Assembly (NCBI GenBank): GCA_964643885.1
Contig: CAZXUI010000014.1
Coordinates: 1 to 64,000, forward strand
Reading direction: 5' to 3'
Length of the DNA stretch: 64,000 nucleotides
Source of the DNA: CAADGL01 sp964643885
Lineage (GTDB): Bacteria; Planctomycetota; Phycisphaerae; UBA1845; Fen-1342
The position numbers and the translations under genes are program-made. Position 1 is the stretch's first letter; each line of letters opens with the position of its first letter. The notes under the pieces are model-generated. The model had not been told where the DNA came from, made no database searches, and saw nothing but the letters and a program-made list of their open reading frames with translations. Shown in pieces: positions 45,412-54,471 of the stretch.

Positions 45412-46176
45412 ATGAGCCACGCGGCGAGAACTTCACGGACGGCGTTGATTGCGGAAAACGCGCGAATGTCGCAGCGGAAATCGATCCTGATTGTCGAGGA
45501 CGAGGCCGACCTGGCTGAGGTGCTTTGCTACCACCTGGAACGCGAAGGATACGCCTGCCGGCGGGCTCCCGACGGCGCCTTGGCTCTCGCCGAAGTCCGC
45601 CGCCAGGTTCCCGACCTGATCGTCCTCGATCGCATGCTTCCAAAGGCCTCCGGGGACGAGGTCGTCGTCCGGCTGAAGCGCGACCCGCAGACCGCGTCCA
45701 TCCCCGTCATCATGCTGACCGCCAAGGCCGAAGAGACCGACGAACTGGTCGGCTTCGCCCTCGGAGCAGACGACTACGTCACCAAGCCCTTTTCGCCCAA
45801 GCTCCTGCTCGCTCGCATCGCGGCCGTCCTCCGCCGCCGCGAAGCCGCGACCGGCGAGGCCGAAGTCCTCAGCGCCGGCCCCATCACCCTCGACCGCAGC
45901 CGGCACGAAGTGACCGTCAGCGGCTCACCCGTCGCCCTCACCGCCACGGAATTCCGCGTTCTGGCCGCGCTGATGGCCGCCCGCGGACGCGTACTGGACA
46001 GAACCCAACTCATCGATACAGTGCTCGGCAGCGGCGTCGCGGTAACCAACCGCACGATCGACGTCCACATCGCGGCCCTGCGCAAGAAGCTCGGCTCGGC
46101 AGCCGGGTGGATCCAGACGGTTCGCGGCGTGGGATACACGTTCCGCGAGCCGATGAGTGAAGCGAACACGCACTAA
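45412..46176 (+). CDS. phoB: PhoB-type response regulator
   Basis: A 254-residue OmpR/PhoB-class regulator for phosphate starvation. Receiver (about 25-140): acidic pair in LIVEDEADLAEV, phospho-acceptor Asp in LIVLDRMLPKASGDE, conserved Lys in DDYVTKPFSPKLL. The winged-helix DNA-binding domain follows (about 155-245; ALTATEFRVLAALMAARGRV, VDVHIAALRKKLG-type). The ATG at 45412 has GAGGA upstream; an ATG at 45466 gives a protein closer to the usual 230 residues. It overlaps the kinase gene by 20 bp. Its targets probably include its own promoter and pstS. Confidence 0.93.
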   Translation: MSHAARTSRTALIAENARMSQRKSILIVEDEADLAEVLCYHLEREGYACRRAPDGALALAEVRRQVPDLIVLDRMLPKASGDEVVVRLKRDPQTASIPVIMLTAKAEETDELVGFALGADDYVTKPFSPKLLLARIAAVLRRREAATGEAEVLSAGPITLDRSRHEVTVSGSPVALTATEFRVLAALMAARGRVLDRTQLIDTVLGSGVAVTNRTIDVHIAALRKKLGSAAGWIQTVRGVGYTFREPMSEANTH

Positions 46177-48055
46177 ACCCGGCAGTCTCACCGGCGGTCT
46201 TTCCTGGAAGCTCCTGCTCGGCTGCTCCGCCCTCGTCGCCATCGCGGTCCTCGGCAGCGCCTGGCTCATCCTCACCGAGGCCGCCCGCGTCCGGAACGAA
46301 GAGCTCGAGGGAATCCTCCTCACAGAAGCACGCCTCCTGGCCCACGCCCTCCTGGAGCCGACGCAAGCCGCGGACGCCGAACGAATCGAATTGCTCATCG
46401 ACCGGCTCCGCTCGGAGGAGAGCGAAGTTGTCGCCATCGCCCGCGACGGCCGCGTCCTCGCCGACCGCGCCGCGTCCCTCAACCTGCCGCGGAACATCCT
46501 CGAGTTGCGCGAGCTCAGCCGCGTCCTGCACGGCGGGCAGTCCACGACCAGCATCCTGGTCTCCCCGACCGGCCACCGCATGCGGACCGTCGTCGTTCGC
46601 ATCGGGGACATGGAGCGCCCGATCGGCGCCGTGGTCGTCGCCCGCCCGCTGTGGACCTTCGCCGCTCACGGCATCGCGCTCCGCACGCTCATCATCGAGC
46701 TCGTCCTCGTGCTGTTGCTTACGCTCGCACTCCTCGCCTTCGGCGTGGCCCGGCTCTGGAGCCGGCCGCTCTACGAAGTCATTCGCACCGCCCGCAGCCT
46801 CTCGCGCGGCGACCTCTCCGCCCGCGCCGACACGGCCGCAACCGACGAACTCGGCCTGCTGGCCCGCGCCCTCAACCGCATGCGCGACCGGCTCTTCCGG
46901 AACTACCAGACGATCGACCGCCAGCGCGCCGTCCTGGAATCGCTGCTGAGCCAACTGCGCGAGGGCGTCGTCGTCGCCGATGCCGACGGCCGCATCGCAC
47001 TGATCAACCCCGCCGCCCTGCGGCTGCTGAACATCCCCGCGCAGGAGGACGGCACCTTCGTCGTGGGAGAGGCCGTCGAGCGCTGCATCCCCGAGCACGA
47101 CCTTCAGCAGCTCCTGCTGCCGGATCAACCGCTCCCGCGGCGCCGCTCCGAAACAGAGTCCGACGAAGCCCACCTGCACGAGGCCCGCCTCCAGATCGAC
47201 CGGCCCGAGGGTACCGTGCACCTGCTCGTGCACGCCTCGAATCTCATGCTCCCGGAGGCCGAGCCCGCCTCCGCCGAACCGCGCATCGGCCGGCTCGTCG
47301 TCCTCACCGACATCACCACGCTCGCGCAGACGATTCAGATGAAGACCGACTTCGTCGCCAACGCCTCGCACGAGCTGCGGACCCCGCTCTCCACCATCCG
47401 GGCCGCCATCGAAACGCTCCAGAACATGAACCTCGCCGAGGACCCCGCCGCAGCCCAGCGCTTCCTTCAGGCCATCGACCGCCAGAGCGGCCGCCTCGAA
47501 GCCCTCGTTTCCGACCTGCTCGACCTCGCCCGTCTCGAAGCCCCGGGCGCCCGCTTCGAGCCCAGCACCGTCGTCGTCCGCGAGCTGCTCGCCGATGTCG
47601 AGCAGCATTTCGCCGATCGCTTCGAAGCTCGGAAACTCCGCTGGCTGACCGATACCTCCGCCTGCTCCAGCCCCACTCTCCGCGCCAACCCCCACCTGCT
47701 CCGCCTCGTGATCGACAATCTCGTCGACAACGCGATCAAGTTCACCGATCCCGGCGGCTGGATCCGCGTCACCTGCCGCAACGGCGACGGCCAGTTCATC
47801 ATCGACGTCACCGACAACGGCTGCGGAATCCCCCAGGAGGACCAGAACCGCGTCTTCGAACGCTTCTACCAGGTCGAGCGGGCCCGTTCCGGCCACGAGC
47901 GCGGCACCGGCCTGGGGCTCTCCATCGTCCGCCATGCCCTGGCCGCCATGGACGGCGAAGTCCGCCTCGCCAGCGAGCTCGGCCGCGGAACCACCGTCAC
48001 GATCGTGGTCCCGCAGTCGGCCGGGGGGGCCGAAGAGGACGCCTGGTCGACCTGA
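46157..48055 (+). CDS. phoR: PhoR-type sensor histidine kinase
   Basis: A 632-residue membrane kinase. Two transmembrane helices (about 15-40 and 175-197) enclose an extracytoplasmic domain of about 135 residues. Then come HAMP (about 198-250), a PAS domain (about 260-375; GVVVADADGRIALINPAAL), HisKA with the phospho-accepting His in FVANASHELRTPLSTIRAAI, and the ATPase domain (DNLVDNAIKF, DNGCGIP, GTGLGLSIVRH). The GTG start overlaps phoB. With PstSCAB and PhoU encoded downstream, it most likely senses phosphate through the transporter. Confidence 0.93.
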   Translation: MKRTRTKPGSLTGGLSWKLLLGCSALVAIAVLGSAWLILTEAARVRNEELEGILLTEARLLAHALLEPTQAADAERIELLIDRLRSEESEVVAIARDGRVLADRAASLNLPRNILELRELSRVLHGGQSTTSILVSPTGHRMRTVVVRIGDMERPIGAVVVARPLWTFAAHGIALRTLIIELVLVLLLTLALLAFGVARLWSRPLYEVIRTARSLSRGDLSARADTAATDELGLLARALNRMRDRLFRNYQTIDRQRAVLESLLSQLREGVVVADADGRIALINPAALRLLNIPAQEDGTFVVGEAVERCIPEHDLQQLLLPDQPLPRRRSETESDEAHLHEARLQIDRPEGTVHLLVHASNLMLPEAEPASAEPRIGRLVVLTDITTLAQTIQMKTDFVANASHELRTPLSTIRAAIETLQNMNLAEDPAAAQRFLQAIDRQSGRLEALVSDLLDLARLEAPGARFEPSTVVVRELLADVEQHFADRFEARKLRWLTDTSACSSPTLRANPHLLRLVIDNLVDNAIKFTDPGGWIRVTCRNGDGQFIIDVTDNGCGIPQEDQNRVFERFYQVERARSGHERGTGLGLSIVRHALAAMDGEVRLASELGRGTTVTIVVPQSAGGAEEDAWST

Positions 48056-48105
48056 ACAGCGCCCGACGGCCGTCCGGGGCAGGGACGGATTTTTCACAAG
48101 CCGGC

Positions 48106-48122
48106 TTAACCGACTCTTAACA
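48106..48122 (+). promoter_or_regulatory. Candidate Pho box upstream of pstS
   Basis: TTAACC (48106-48111), 5 bases, TTAACA (48117-48122): direct hexamers at 11-bp period, about 80 bp before pstS. It matches the layout before phoB. Confidence 0.55.
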
Positions 48123-48203
48123 GAGCGGCAGTACCTCTATGTGCCAGGGGTTGTCGTCTCGGGTACCTCGAGTCTCGGGTGGGATCTGAACGGATGAAAT
48201 TCG

Positions 48204-49217
48204 ATGAAACGGACCATGCTTCGCACCGCCGCCGCCTGCCTCGCACTGCTGCTGCTCTCCGCCTGCTCGCGTGAGCCGGAGGCCGCCCGCACGACGGCCC
48301 AGATCACGATCGACGGTTCCAGCACGCTCGGCCCGCTGGTCGACATCGCCAAGGACCTCTACAAGCAGCGACGCCCCGACGTCGCCGTTCAGGTCGCCAC
48401 TTCCGGCACCAGCAACGGCTTCAAGCGCTTCCTCGCCGATGACGCGGGCCAGCGCATCGACATCAGCAAGGCCTCGCGACCCATCGCCCCCCAGGAGGTC
48501 GAGCGGGCCGCTGCGCTCGGCATCGAGTACATCGAACTGCCCGTGGCCCTCGACGGCATCGCCGTCGTGGTCCACCCGTCGAATACCTTCTGCGACCATC
48601 TGACGGACCAGGAGCTGCGGGCGATCTGGTCGCCGGACAGCAAGATCAACAACTGGAAGGACGTTCGAGCCAGCTTCCCCGATCTGCCGCTCAAGCTCTT
48701 CGGCGCCGGCCCGCAGAGCGGCACCTTCGACGTCTTCACCGAGGTCGTGAATGGAAAGGTCAAGCAGTCCCGCCGCGACTACATCGCCAGTGAGAGCGAC
48801 AACCAACTCGTCATCGGCGTCTCCGAGGAGGAGGGCTCGCTGGGCTACTTCGGCTACTCCTACTACGTCACCAACCGCGACAAGCTGCGGGCCTTGCCGA
48901 TCGCCTGGAATGGAAAGCCCCCGGTCGAGCCGACGGCTGAGACGATCCGTGACGGCAGCTACGCCCTCGCCCGCCCGACCTTCCTCTACGTCAGCACCAC
49001 CGCCGCTCAGCGCCCGGAAGTGGCCGACTTCCTCAAGTTCATCCTGACGAATCCTTCGGAAATCGTCGAGCATGAACGCGTCCGCAGCGTCTCGCTCAGC
49101 GGCGACCTCTATGCTGCCGCCATCGAGCGGCTGACGAAGCCCGTGACCGGTACCGTCTTCACGACGCCCGAGGCGGCCACCAAGCCGCTCTCGCAGCTCT
49201 ACCTCGCAAAACCCTGA
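48204..49217 (+). CDS. pstS: Phosphate ABC transporter substrate-binding lipoprotein PstS
   Basis: A 337-residue periplasmic phosphate receptor. The signal peptide ends in a lipobox (LLLLSACS), so it is a lipoprotein. Phosphate-binding motifs are present: ITIDGSSTLGPL, SGTSNGFKRFLADD and GAGPQSGTFDVF. It is the first of the pst transporter genes, 148 bp after the kinase gene with a Pho box in the gap, so it can be transcribed separately. An ATG at 48194 just upstream is out of frame. Confidence 0.94.
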   Translation: MKRTMLRTAAACLALLLLSACSREPEAARTTAQITIDGSSTLGPLVDIAKDLYKQRRPDVAVQVATSGTSNGFKRFLADDAGQRIDISKASRPIAPQEVERAAALGIEYIELPVALDGIAVVVHPSNTFCDHLTDQELRAIWSPDSKINNWKDVRASFPDLPLKLFGAGPQSGTFDVFTEVVNGKVKQSRRDYIASESDNQLVIGVSEEEGSLGYFGYSYYVTNRDKLRALPIAWNGKPPVEPTAETIRDGSYALARPTFLYVSTTAAQRPEVADFLKFILTNPSEIVEHERVRSVSLSGDLYAAAIERLTKPVTGTVFTTPEAATKPLSQLYLAKP

Positions 49218-49227
49218 GCTTCGCCGC

Positions 49228-50121
49228 ATGCGCAGCCCGATTCAGAAACTTCGCGAGCGAGCCGTCTACGTCTCGCTGCTGCTCTGCGCGCTGCTCAGCA
49301 TCCTAACCACCGCGGGCATCATCTGGGCTCTGGTTTCCGAGTCGGTCCCGTTCTTCGCCCGCGTCAGCCTGATCGACTACCTCTTCGGCACGACCTGGAT
49401 ACCCGACACCGATCCGCCTCACTTCGGGGTCGTGCCGCTCCTGCTCGGAACCGCGATCATCGCCTTCGGCGCCTTGATCGTCGCCCTGCCGCTCGGCCTG
49501 GGCACGGCCGTCTATCTCAGTGAGTACGCCCCGCGCCCCGTCCGCCAGACGCTCAAACCCCTGCTCGAAGTCCTGGCCGGCATTCCCAGCGTCGTCTACG
49601 GCTTCTTCGCCCTGACATTTGTAACGCCGGTGATCCTCAAGCCGCTCCTGCCCGACACGCAGATCTTCAACGCAGCCAGCGCCGCCCTCGTCGTCGGAAT
49701 CATGGTGCTGCCCATGATCTCCTCGCTCTGCGACGACGCGCTGCGGGCCGTGCCGCAGGCCCTGCGCGACGGCGCCTTCGCCCTGGCCGCCACCAAGTTC
49801 GAGGTCTCCACCCGCGTCGTCCTGCCGGCCGCCTCCTCCGGCGTCGTCGCCGCGGTCCTGCTCGCATTCGCCCGCGCCGTCGGCGAAACGATGGCCGTCG
49901 CCATCGCCGCCGGAATGCAGCCCGGTCTGACGCTCGATCCGCGAAACCCGGTTCAGACCATGACCGGATTCATCGTCAGCACCGTCCAGGGCTATATGCC
50001 TCAGGGCTCGCTGGGTTACCAGTCCCTCTTCGCCGTCGGACTGACGCTCTTTCTGGTCACCCTCACGATCAACATGATCGCCCAGCAGGTGCTGCGGCGG
50101 TTTCGCGAGGTCTATGAATGA
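49228..50121 (+). CDS. pstC: Phosphate ABC transporter permease PstC
   Basis: A 297-residue permease with six or seven transmembrane helices. GIPSVVYGFFALTFVTPV and the EAA-loop region RAVPQALRDGAFALAATKFE followed by ARAVGETMAVAIAAGMQP are typical of PstC. It overlaps pstA by 4 bp. It forms the membrane channel with PstA. Confidence 0.93.
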   Translation: MRSPIQKLRERAVYVSLLLCALLSILTTAGIIWALVSESVPFFARVSLIDYLFGTTWIPDTDPPHFGVVPLLLGTAIIAFGALIVALPLGLGTAVYLSEYAPRPVRQTLKPLLEVLAGIPSVVYGFFALTFVTPVILKPLLPDTQIFNAASAALVVGIMVLPMISSLCDDALRAVPQALRDGAFALAATKFEVSTRVVLPAASSGVVAAVLLAFARAVGETMAVAIAAGMQPGLTLDPRNPVQTMTGFIVSTVQGYMPQGSLGYQSLFAVGLTLFLVTLTINMIAQQVLRRFREVYE

Positions 50122-51056
50122 GCGCCCAGCCGATCGAGTTCAATCCCCGGATTCAGTGGCGCACCCTCCTCGGACGGGCCTTCGCCGGCTGCTGCATACT
50201 CTTCGCCGTCCTGGCCGTCCTGATCCTCTTCGTCCTGCTCGCGCGGATCGTCAGCGAAGGCTGGAGCCGCCTCGATCTCGATCTCGTCACGCGAAACCCG
50301 AGCCTCGTGGACCTCGCGCACGCCGGCGTCCGCCCCGCCATCTGGGGCACGATCTGGCTCATGCTCCTGACCGGGCTGCTCGCCGTCCCGGTCGGCGTCG
50401 GGGCCGCCGTCTATCTCCAGGAATTCGCCCCCGACAACCGCCTGACGCGCTTCATTCATCTCAACATCGCCAACCTCGCCGGCGTCCCCTCGATCGTCTA
50501 CGGCATCCTCGGCCTGGCCGTCTTCATCAACGCCATGCGGCTGGGAAACAGCCTGCTGGCCGGAGCGCTGACGCTCAGCCTGCTCGTCATGCCCATTCTC
50601 GTCATCGCCTCGCGCGAGGCCCTGGCCGCCGTCCCCGATTCCCTCCGCCAGGGCGCCTACGCCCTCGGCGCCACCCGCTGGCAGGCCATCTGGCACCACG
50701 TCCTGCCCGCCGCTCTGCCCGGAATCATGACCGGCGTCATCCTCGCCCTCTCGCGCGCCATCGGCGAAGCCGCCCCGCTGGTCATGATCGGCGCCTTCAC
50801 CCGCATCGACCGCGTCCCCGGCGAAAGCTTCGTCGACTATCCGGCCACCTTCGCCGGCGCGCTCAACTGGCTCCGCGACGCCCTCTTCAGCGAGTTCGCC
50901 GCGCTGCCCATCCAGATCTATAACTTCGCCGACAGCGCCGATCCGGAGGTCCGCGTCCTCGCCGCGGCCACCATCATCGTCCTGCTCGGCCTGCTGCTGA
51001 CCATGAACGCCCTGGCCGTGGGAATCCGCGCATGGCACGAACGGAATCGACTTTGA
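50118..51056 (+). CDS. pstA: Phosphate ABC transporter permease PstA
   Basis: A 312-residue permease. IANLAGVPSIVYGILGLAVF and the EAA loop AVPDSLRQGAYALGATRWQA, then SRAIGEAAPLVMIGAF, identify PstA. Six helices are predicted. Its ATG overlaps the pstC stop (ATGA). The region between the last two helices carries a longer loop (RVPGESFVDYPATFAGALNW), common in planctomycete homologues of this type. Confidence 0.93.
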   Translation: MSAQPIEFNPRIQWRTLLGRAFAGCCILFAVLAVLILFVLLARIVSEGWSRLDLDLVTRNPSLVDLAHAGVRPAIWGTIWLMLLTGLLAVPVGVGAAVYLQEFAPDNRLTRFIHLNIANLAGVPSIVYGILGLAVFINAMRLGNSLLAGALTLSLLVMPILVIASREALAAVPDSLRQGAYALGATRWQAIWHHVLPAALPGIMTGVILALSRAIGEAAPLVMIGAFTRIDRVPGESFVDYPATFAGALNWLRDALFSEFAALPIQIYNFADSADPEVRVLAAATIIVLLGLLLTMNALAVGIRAWHERNRL

Positions 51057-51070
51057 TAGGTAGCCAGACC

Positions 51071-51901
51071 ATGCGAATCGCCGATCCGCCCGCCCTCTTC
51101 ACCATCCGTCCGCGCGCCGTCGATTCCGCCGCGGCCGCCGACGGCGCCGACACCTCGCCCATCCTGCGGACCGAGAATCTGACCATCCGCTACGGCAAGT
51201 TCACCGCCGTCCGCGACGTCACGCTCGACATCCCCCGCCGCCAGGTCGTCTCCATCATCGGTCCTTCGGGCTGCGGCAAGAGCACGCTCCTGCGCGCCCT
51301 CAACCGCATGAACGACTTCGTCCGCGACGTGAAGATCGAGGGCCGCGTGCTCTATAACGGCCGCAACGTCTACGCCGCCGATTGCGACCCCGTCGACCTC
51401 CGCCGAAGCGTGGGCATGGTCTTTCAGAAGCCCAACCCCTTCCCCAAGTCGATCTTCAAGAACGTCGCCTGGGGCGCCGTCATCAACGGCTTCCGCGGAG
51501 ACCTGCGCACCCTGGTCAAGGACGCCCTCCGCGCCGCCGCCCTGTGGGACGAGGTCAAGGACAAGCTCCACCAGAACGCCCTCACCCTCTCCGGCGGCCA
51601 GCAGCAGCGCCTCTGCATCGCCCGCGCCATCGCCCTTCAGCCCGACGTCATCCTCATGGACGAACCCTGCTCCGCCCTCGACCCGCGCGCCACGACCCGG
51701 ATCGAGGACCTGATCGAGGAGCTCAAGAAAAGCTACACCGTCGTCATCGTCACGCACAACATGCAGCAGGCCGCCCGCGTCTCCGACCGGACGGCGTTCA
51801 TGTACGAGGGAGAACTCGTCGAGGTCGACGAGACCAGCCGGCTGTTCACGAATCCCAAAGACCAGCGCACGCAGGACTACATCACCGGCCGCTTCGGATG
51901 A
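51071..51901 (+). CDS. pstB: Phosphate ABC transporter ATPase PstB
   Basis: A 276-residue ATPase powering phosphate import. Walker A GPSGCGKSTLLRAL, the Q-loop in GMVFQKPNPFPKSIFKNVAW (typical PstB), signature LSGGQQQRLCIARA, Walker B VILMDEPCSALDP and the switch His in VTHNMQQAARVSD. An N-terminal extension of about 30 residues precedes the core. The ATG at 51071 lies 14 bp after pstA; an in-frame ATG at 51032 inside pstA is less likely. Confidence 0.95.
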   Translation: MRIADPPALFTIRPRAVDSAAAADGADTSPILRTENLTIRYGKFTAVRDVTLDIPRRQVVSIIGPSGCGKSTLLRALNRMNDFVRDVKIEGRVLYNGRNVYAADCDPVDLRRSVGMVFQKPNPFPKSIFKNVAWGAVINGFRGDLRTLVKDALRAAALWDEVKDKLHQNALTLSGGQQQRLCIARAIALQPDVILMDEPCSALDPRATTRIEDLIEELKKSYTVVIVTHNMQQAARVSDRTAFMYEGELVEVDETSRLFTNPKDQRTQDYITGRFG

Positions 51902-51954
51902 TCCCCCCGCGCGCCGCCCGGCCCGGTCTCGACAACCTCATGCCGCTCGTGTAA

Positions 51955-51975
51955 ACATGGTGCAGGCCACCATGT
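51955..51975 (+). promoter_or_regulatory. Hairpin between pstB and phoU
   Basis: ACATGGTG / CACCATGT, an 8-bp perfect stem with a CAGGC loop, ending 10 bases before the phoU ribosome site. Without a T-run it is more likely an mRNA processing or stability element than a terminator. Confidence 0.5.
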
Positions 51976-51999
51976 CAGGTACTCAGGTGGAGGCTGACC

Positions 52000-52707
52000 G
52001 TGTCGATCCAACCCTGGTTGCCGGTGGACACCCCGAGGATGACTGCTCACTTTGTGAATCTGCTGGATGACCTGCGACGCCGCTCGCTGCGCATGGCGAG
52101 CCAGGTCGAGGACATGGTCCAGGAAGCCTGCGAATCGATCTTCCAGCCGGATGAGTTCCTGGCGCGCCGCGTCATGAACCGCGACCGCGAGATCGACGCC
52201 GAGGAGGTCGAGGTCGAAAAGGAGGTCATCCGCCTGATGGCCCTCTACCAGCCCGTCGGCATCGACCTGCGGCTGCTGTGCACCGTCCTGAAGGTCAACA
52301 ACGACCTCGAGCGCGTCGCCGACTGCGCCGTCAACATCGCCGAACGCGCCATCAACCAGCAGGTCCAGTCCCTGGCCCGCAACAACACCGCCATCACGCA
52401 GATGTGCCCGCTCGTCCGCCGCCTGCTGCGCAGCGCCATCCACGCCTACAACCGCGAGGACGCCGCCGCCGCCCGCCTGACCCTCAAGGACGACGCCGCC
52501 ATCGACGCCTTCTACGTCGAGATCGCACGCCAGGTCGTGGCAGACACCGCCCAGTCCACCAAGAACGTCCCCGGCCTGCTCGACCTGCTGGCCGTCGCCA
52601 AAGCCCTCGAACGCATCGCCGATCACGCCACCAACATCCTCGAGGACGTCATCTTCCTCACAACCGGCGCGATCGTCAGACACCGTCAGGACACCACCGA
52701 GCAGTGA
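52000..52707 (+). CDS. phoU: Phosphate-signalling protein PhoU
   Basis: A 235-residue all-helical protein with two PhoU repeats; each has the E/DxxxD-type metal motif (NDLERVADCAVNIAERA and ALERIADHATNILEDVIF). It links transporter state to kinase PhoR. The GTG at 52000 is chosen because GGAGG lies five bases before it; an ATG at 52039 gives a shorter protein. It overlaps the next gene as GTGA, so phosphate control extends to that gene. Confidence 0.94.
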   Translation: MSIQPWLPVDTPRMTAHFVNLLDDLRRRSLRMASQVEDMVQEACESIFQPDEFLARRVMNRDREIDAEEVEVEKEVIRLMALYQPVGIDLRLLCTVLKVNNDLERVADCAVNIAERAINQQVQSLARNNTAITQMCPLVRRLLRSAIHAYNREDAAAARLTLKDDAAIDAFYVEIARQVVADTAQSTKNVPGLLDLLAVAKALERIADHATNILEDVIFLTTGAIVRHRQDTTEQ

Positions 52708-54275
52708 GTCGTACCGCCTCAGCCCCGCCCCTGCGCATTCCCATCCCCCGTGCCCGCACCGGCCGGCTGCCCGCCCTCATCCTCACCGCGCTCTATCTGA
52801 CCGTCGTCATCCGCACCGCCTGGGTCAGCGACGACGCGTACATCTCCTTCCGCAGCGTCGACAATTTCATCGCCGGCCTCGGCCTGACCTACAACCCCGG
52901 CGAGCGCGTCCAGGCCTTCACCAACCCCCTCTGGACGCTGCTGCACATCCCCGTCGCCGCCGTCACCGGCGAGGTCTACTTCACCACGCTCGCCCTGTCG
53001 ATCCTCGCCTCGCTCGCGGCCGTCATCATCTTCGCCCGCTACATCGCCGTCTCGCCCTACGGCGCCGCCGTCGGCATCGCGATTCTCTGCGTCTCGAAGG
53101 CCTTCACCGACTACTCCACCTCCGGCCTGGAGAATCCGCTCACGCACCTGCTGCTGGCCGTCTTCGTGGCCGACTTCCTCCGCCACGGCCCGGCGCAGCG
53201 CCCGCCCCTGCGCCTCGGACTGTGGGCCGCGCTGCTGGCGCTCAACCGGCTCGACACGATCCTGCTCGTCCTGCCCGCCCTCGTCGAGACGCTCCGCGCC
53301 AACTTCTCACCCCGAAACGCCGCCCGCCTGGCCCTCGGCTTCGCGCCGCTGGCCGTGTGGCTGATCTTCGCCCTGATCTATTACGGTTTCCCCTTCCCCA
53401 ACACCGCCTACGCCAAGCTCAACACGGGAATCCCCCTGGCCGCCTCCGTCCAGCAGGGCTTCTTCTACTTTCTTTCCACGATCGAGCTCGATCCGGTCAC
53501 GCTGGTCGTCATCGCCGCCGGCCTGGCCGCACCGTGGATCATCGGCTTCGCCGCCGGGCAGCCCGTCGCCCTCGGCCTCGCGCTCTACCTTGCCTACATC
53601 CTCTATATCGGCGGCGACTTCATGTCCGGCCGCTTCTTCAGCGCCCCGCTGCTGGCCGCCGTCTCCATACTCGCCGCCGCGGGCCCCCTCTCATTCCGCA
53701 AGGCCATCCTGCTGCTGCTCGTGCTCATCCCCGTCGGCCTCTTCTCACCCCGCTCGCCCCTGCTGAGCGACAGCGAGTACGGCGAGACCGACCCGAGAAT
53801 AATCAACGAGCACGGCATCGCCGACGAGCGCGCCTGGTACTACCGCTGGGCCGGGCTCCTGCGCGTCAGGGCCTGGGAGGTCATCCCCGACGCCGGCACC
53901 GCACACGAAGGCCTCGCCGCGCGTTTCATCGGACAGAGCGTCGTCTTCAAGCACAACATCGGCTACTTCGGATACTTCGCCGGCCCGCAGGTCTACATCG
54001 TCGACCAGTTCGCCCTGCCCGACGCACTGCTCGCCCGACTCCCCATGCGCCGCGACGTCCCCTGGCGCATCGGCCACTTCCCCCGCCTCATTCCCGCCGG
54101 ATACGTCGAGACCCTCCACACCGGCCGCAACCAGATCGCCGACCCGCGAATCGCCGACTATTACGACCGCATCCGGCTCGTGATCAGCGGCCCCATCTTC
54201 GACGGCCGGCGCTGGTCCGAGATGCTGCGACTCAACCTCGGCCTCGTCCCCGCACCTTCCTGGCCGTACCGATAA
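52704..54275 (+). CDS. Polytopic membrane glycosyltransferase-like protein
   Basis: A 523-residue protein with about nine to eleven hydrophobic segments, then a soluble C-terminal domain of about 150 residues. The first extracytoplasmic loop starts WVSDDAYISFRSVDNFIAGL, an Asp-Asp motif like that of GT-C fold enzymes that use lipid-linked sugars, and GLTYNPGERVQAFTNPLWTL follows, as in arabinosyl/mannosyltransferase-like proteins of Actinobacteria. It probably transfers a sugar from a polyprenyl carrier to an envelope polymer. The GTG overlaps the phoU stop, so it is likely made under phosphate starvation, when cells of other phyla replace phosphate-rich polymers; that link is inference. Confidence 0.7.
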   Translation: MSRTASAPPLRIPIPRARTGRLPALILTALYLTVVIRTAWVSDDAYISFRSVDNFIAGLGLTYNPGERVQAFTNPLWTLLHIPVAAVTGEVYFTTLALSILASLAAVIIFARYIAVSPYGAAVGIAILCVSKAFTDYSTSGLENPLTHLLLAVFVADFLRHGPAQRPPLRLGLWAALLALNRLDTILLVLPALVETLRANFSPRNAARLALGFAPLAVWLIFALIYYGFPFPNTAYAKLNTGIPLAASVQQGFFYFLSTIELDPVTLVVIAAGLAAPWIIGFAAGQPVALGLALYLAYILYIGGDFMSGRFFSAPLLAAVSILAAAGPLSFRKAILLLLVLIPVGLFSPRSPLLSDSEYGETDPRIINEHGIADERAWYYRWAGLLRVRAWEVIPDAGTAHEGLAARFIGQSVVFKHNIGYFGYFAGPQVYIVDQFALPDALLARLPMRRDVPWRIGHFPRLIPAGYVETLHTGRNQIADPRIADYYDRIRLVISGPIFDGRRWSEMLRLNLGLVPAPSWPYR

Positions 54276-54471
54276 AACGCCCGGCACGCCGCCGCCCCAG
54301 CGCCGCGCCACCGCTCGCACCCCTCCCCCTGGACCGCACGGCCGCTGCATTGGAACAATCCCCCGTTGCGCTGCGCGCGCCCGGCCGGGCACCGCCGGCC
54401 GTACTGCGCCCGCGACGCACTCTGAAGGCGTCTCGCCGCGTTGGAATCGGGGCGCCGCGTGGGAGGGCTTC

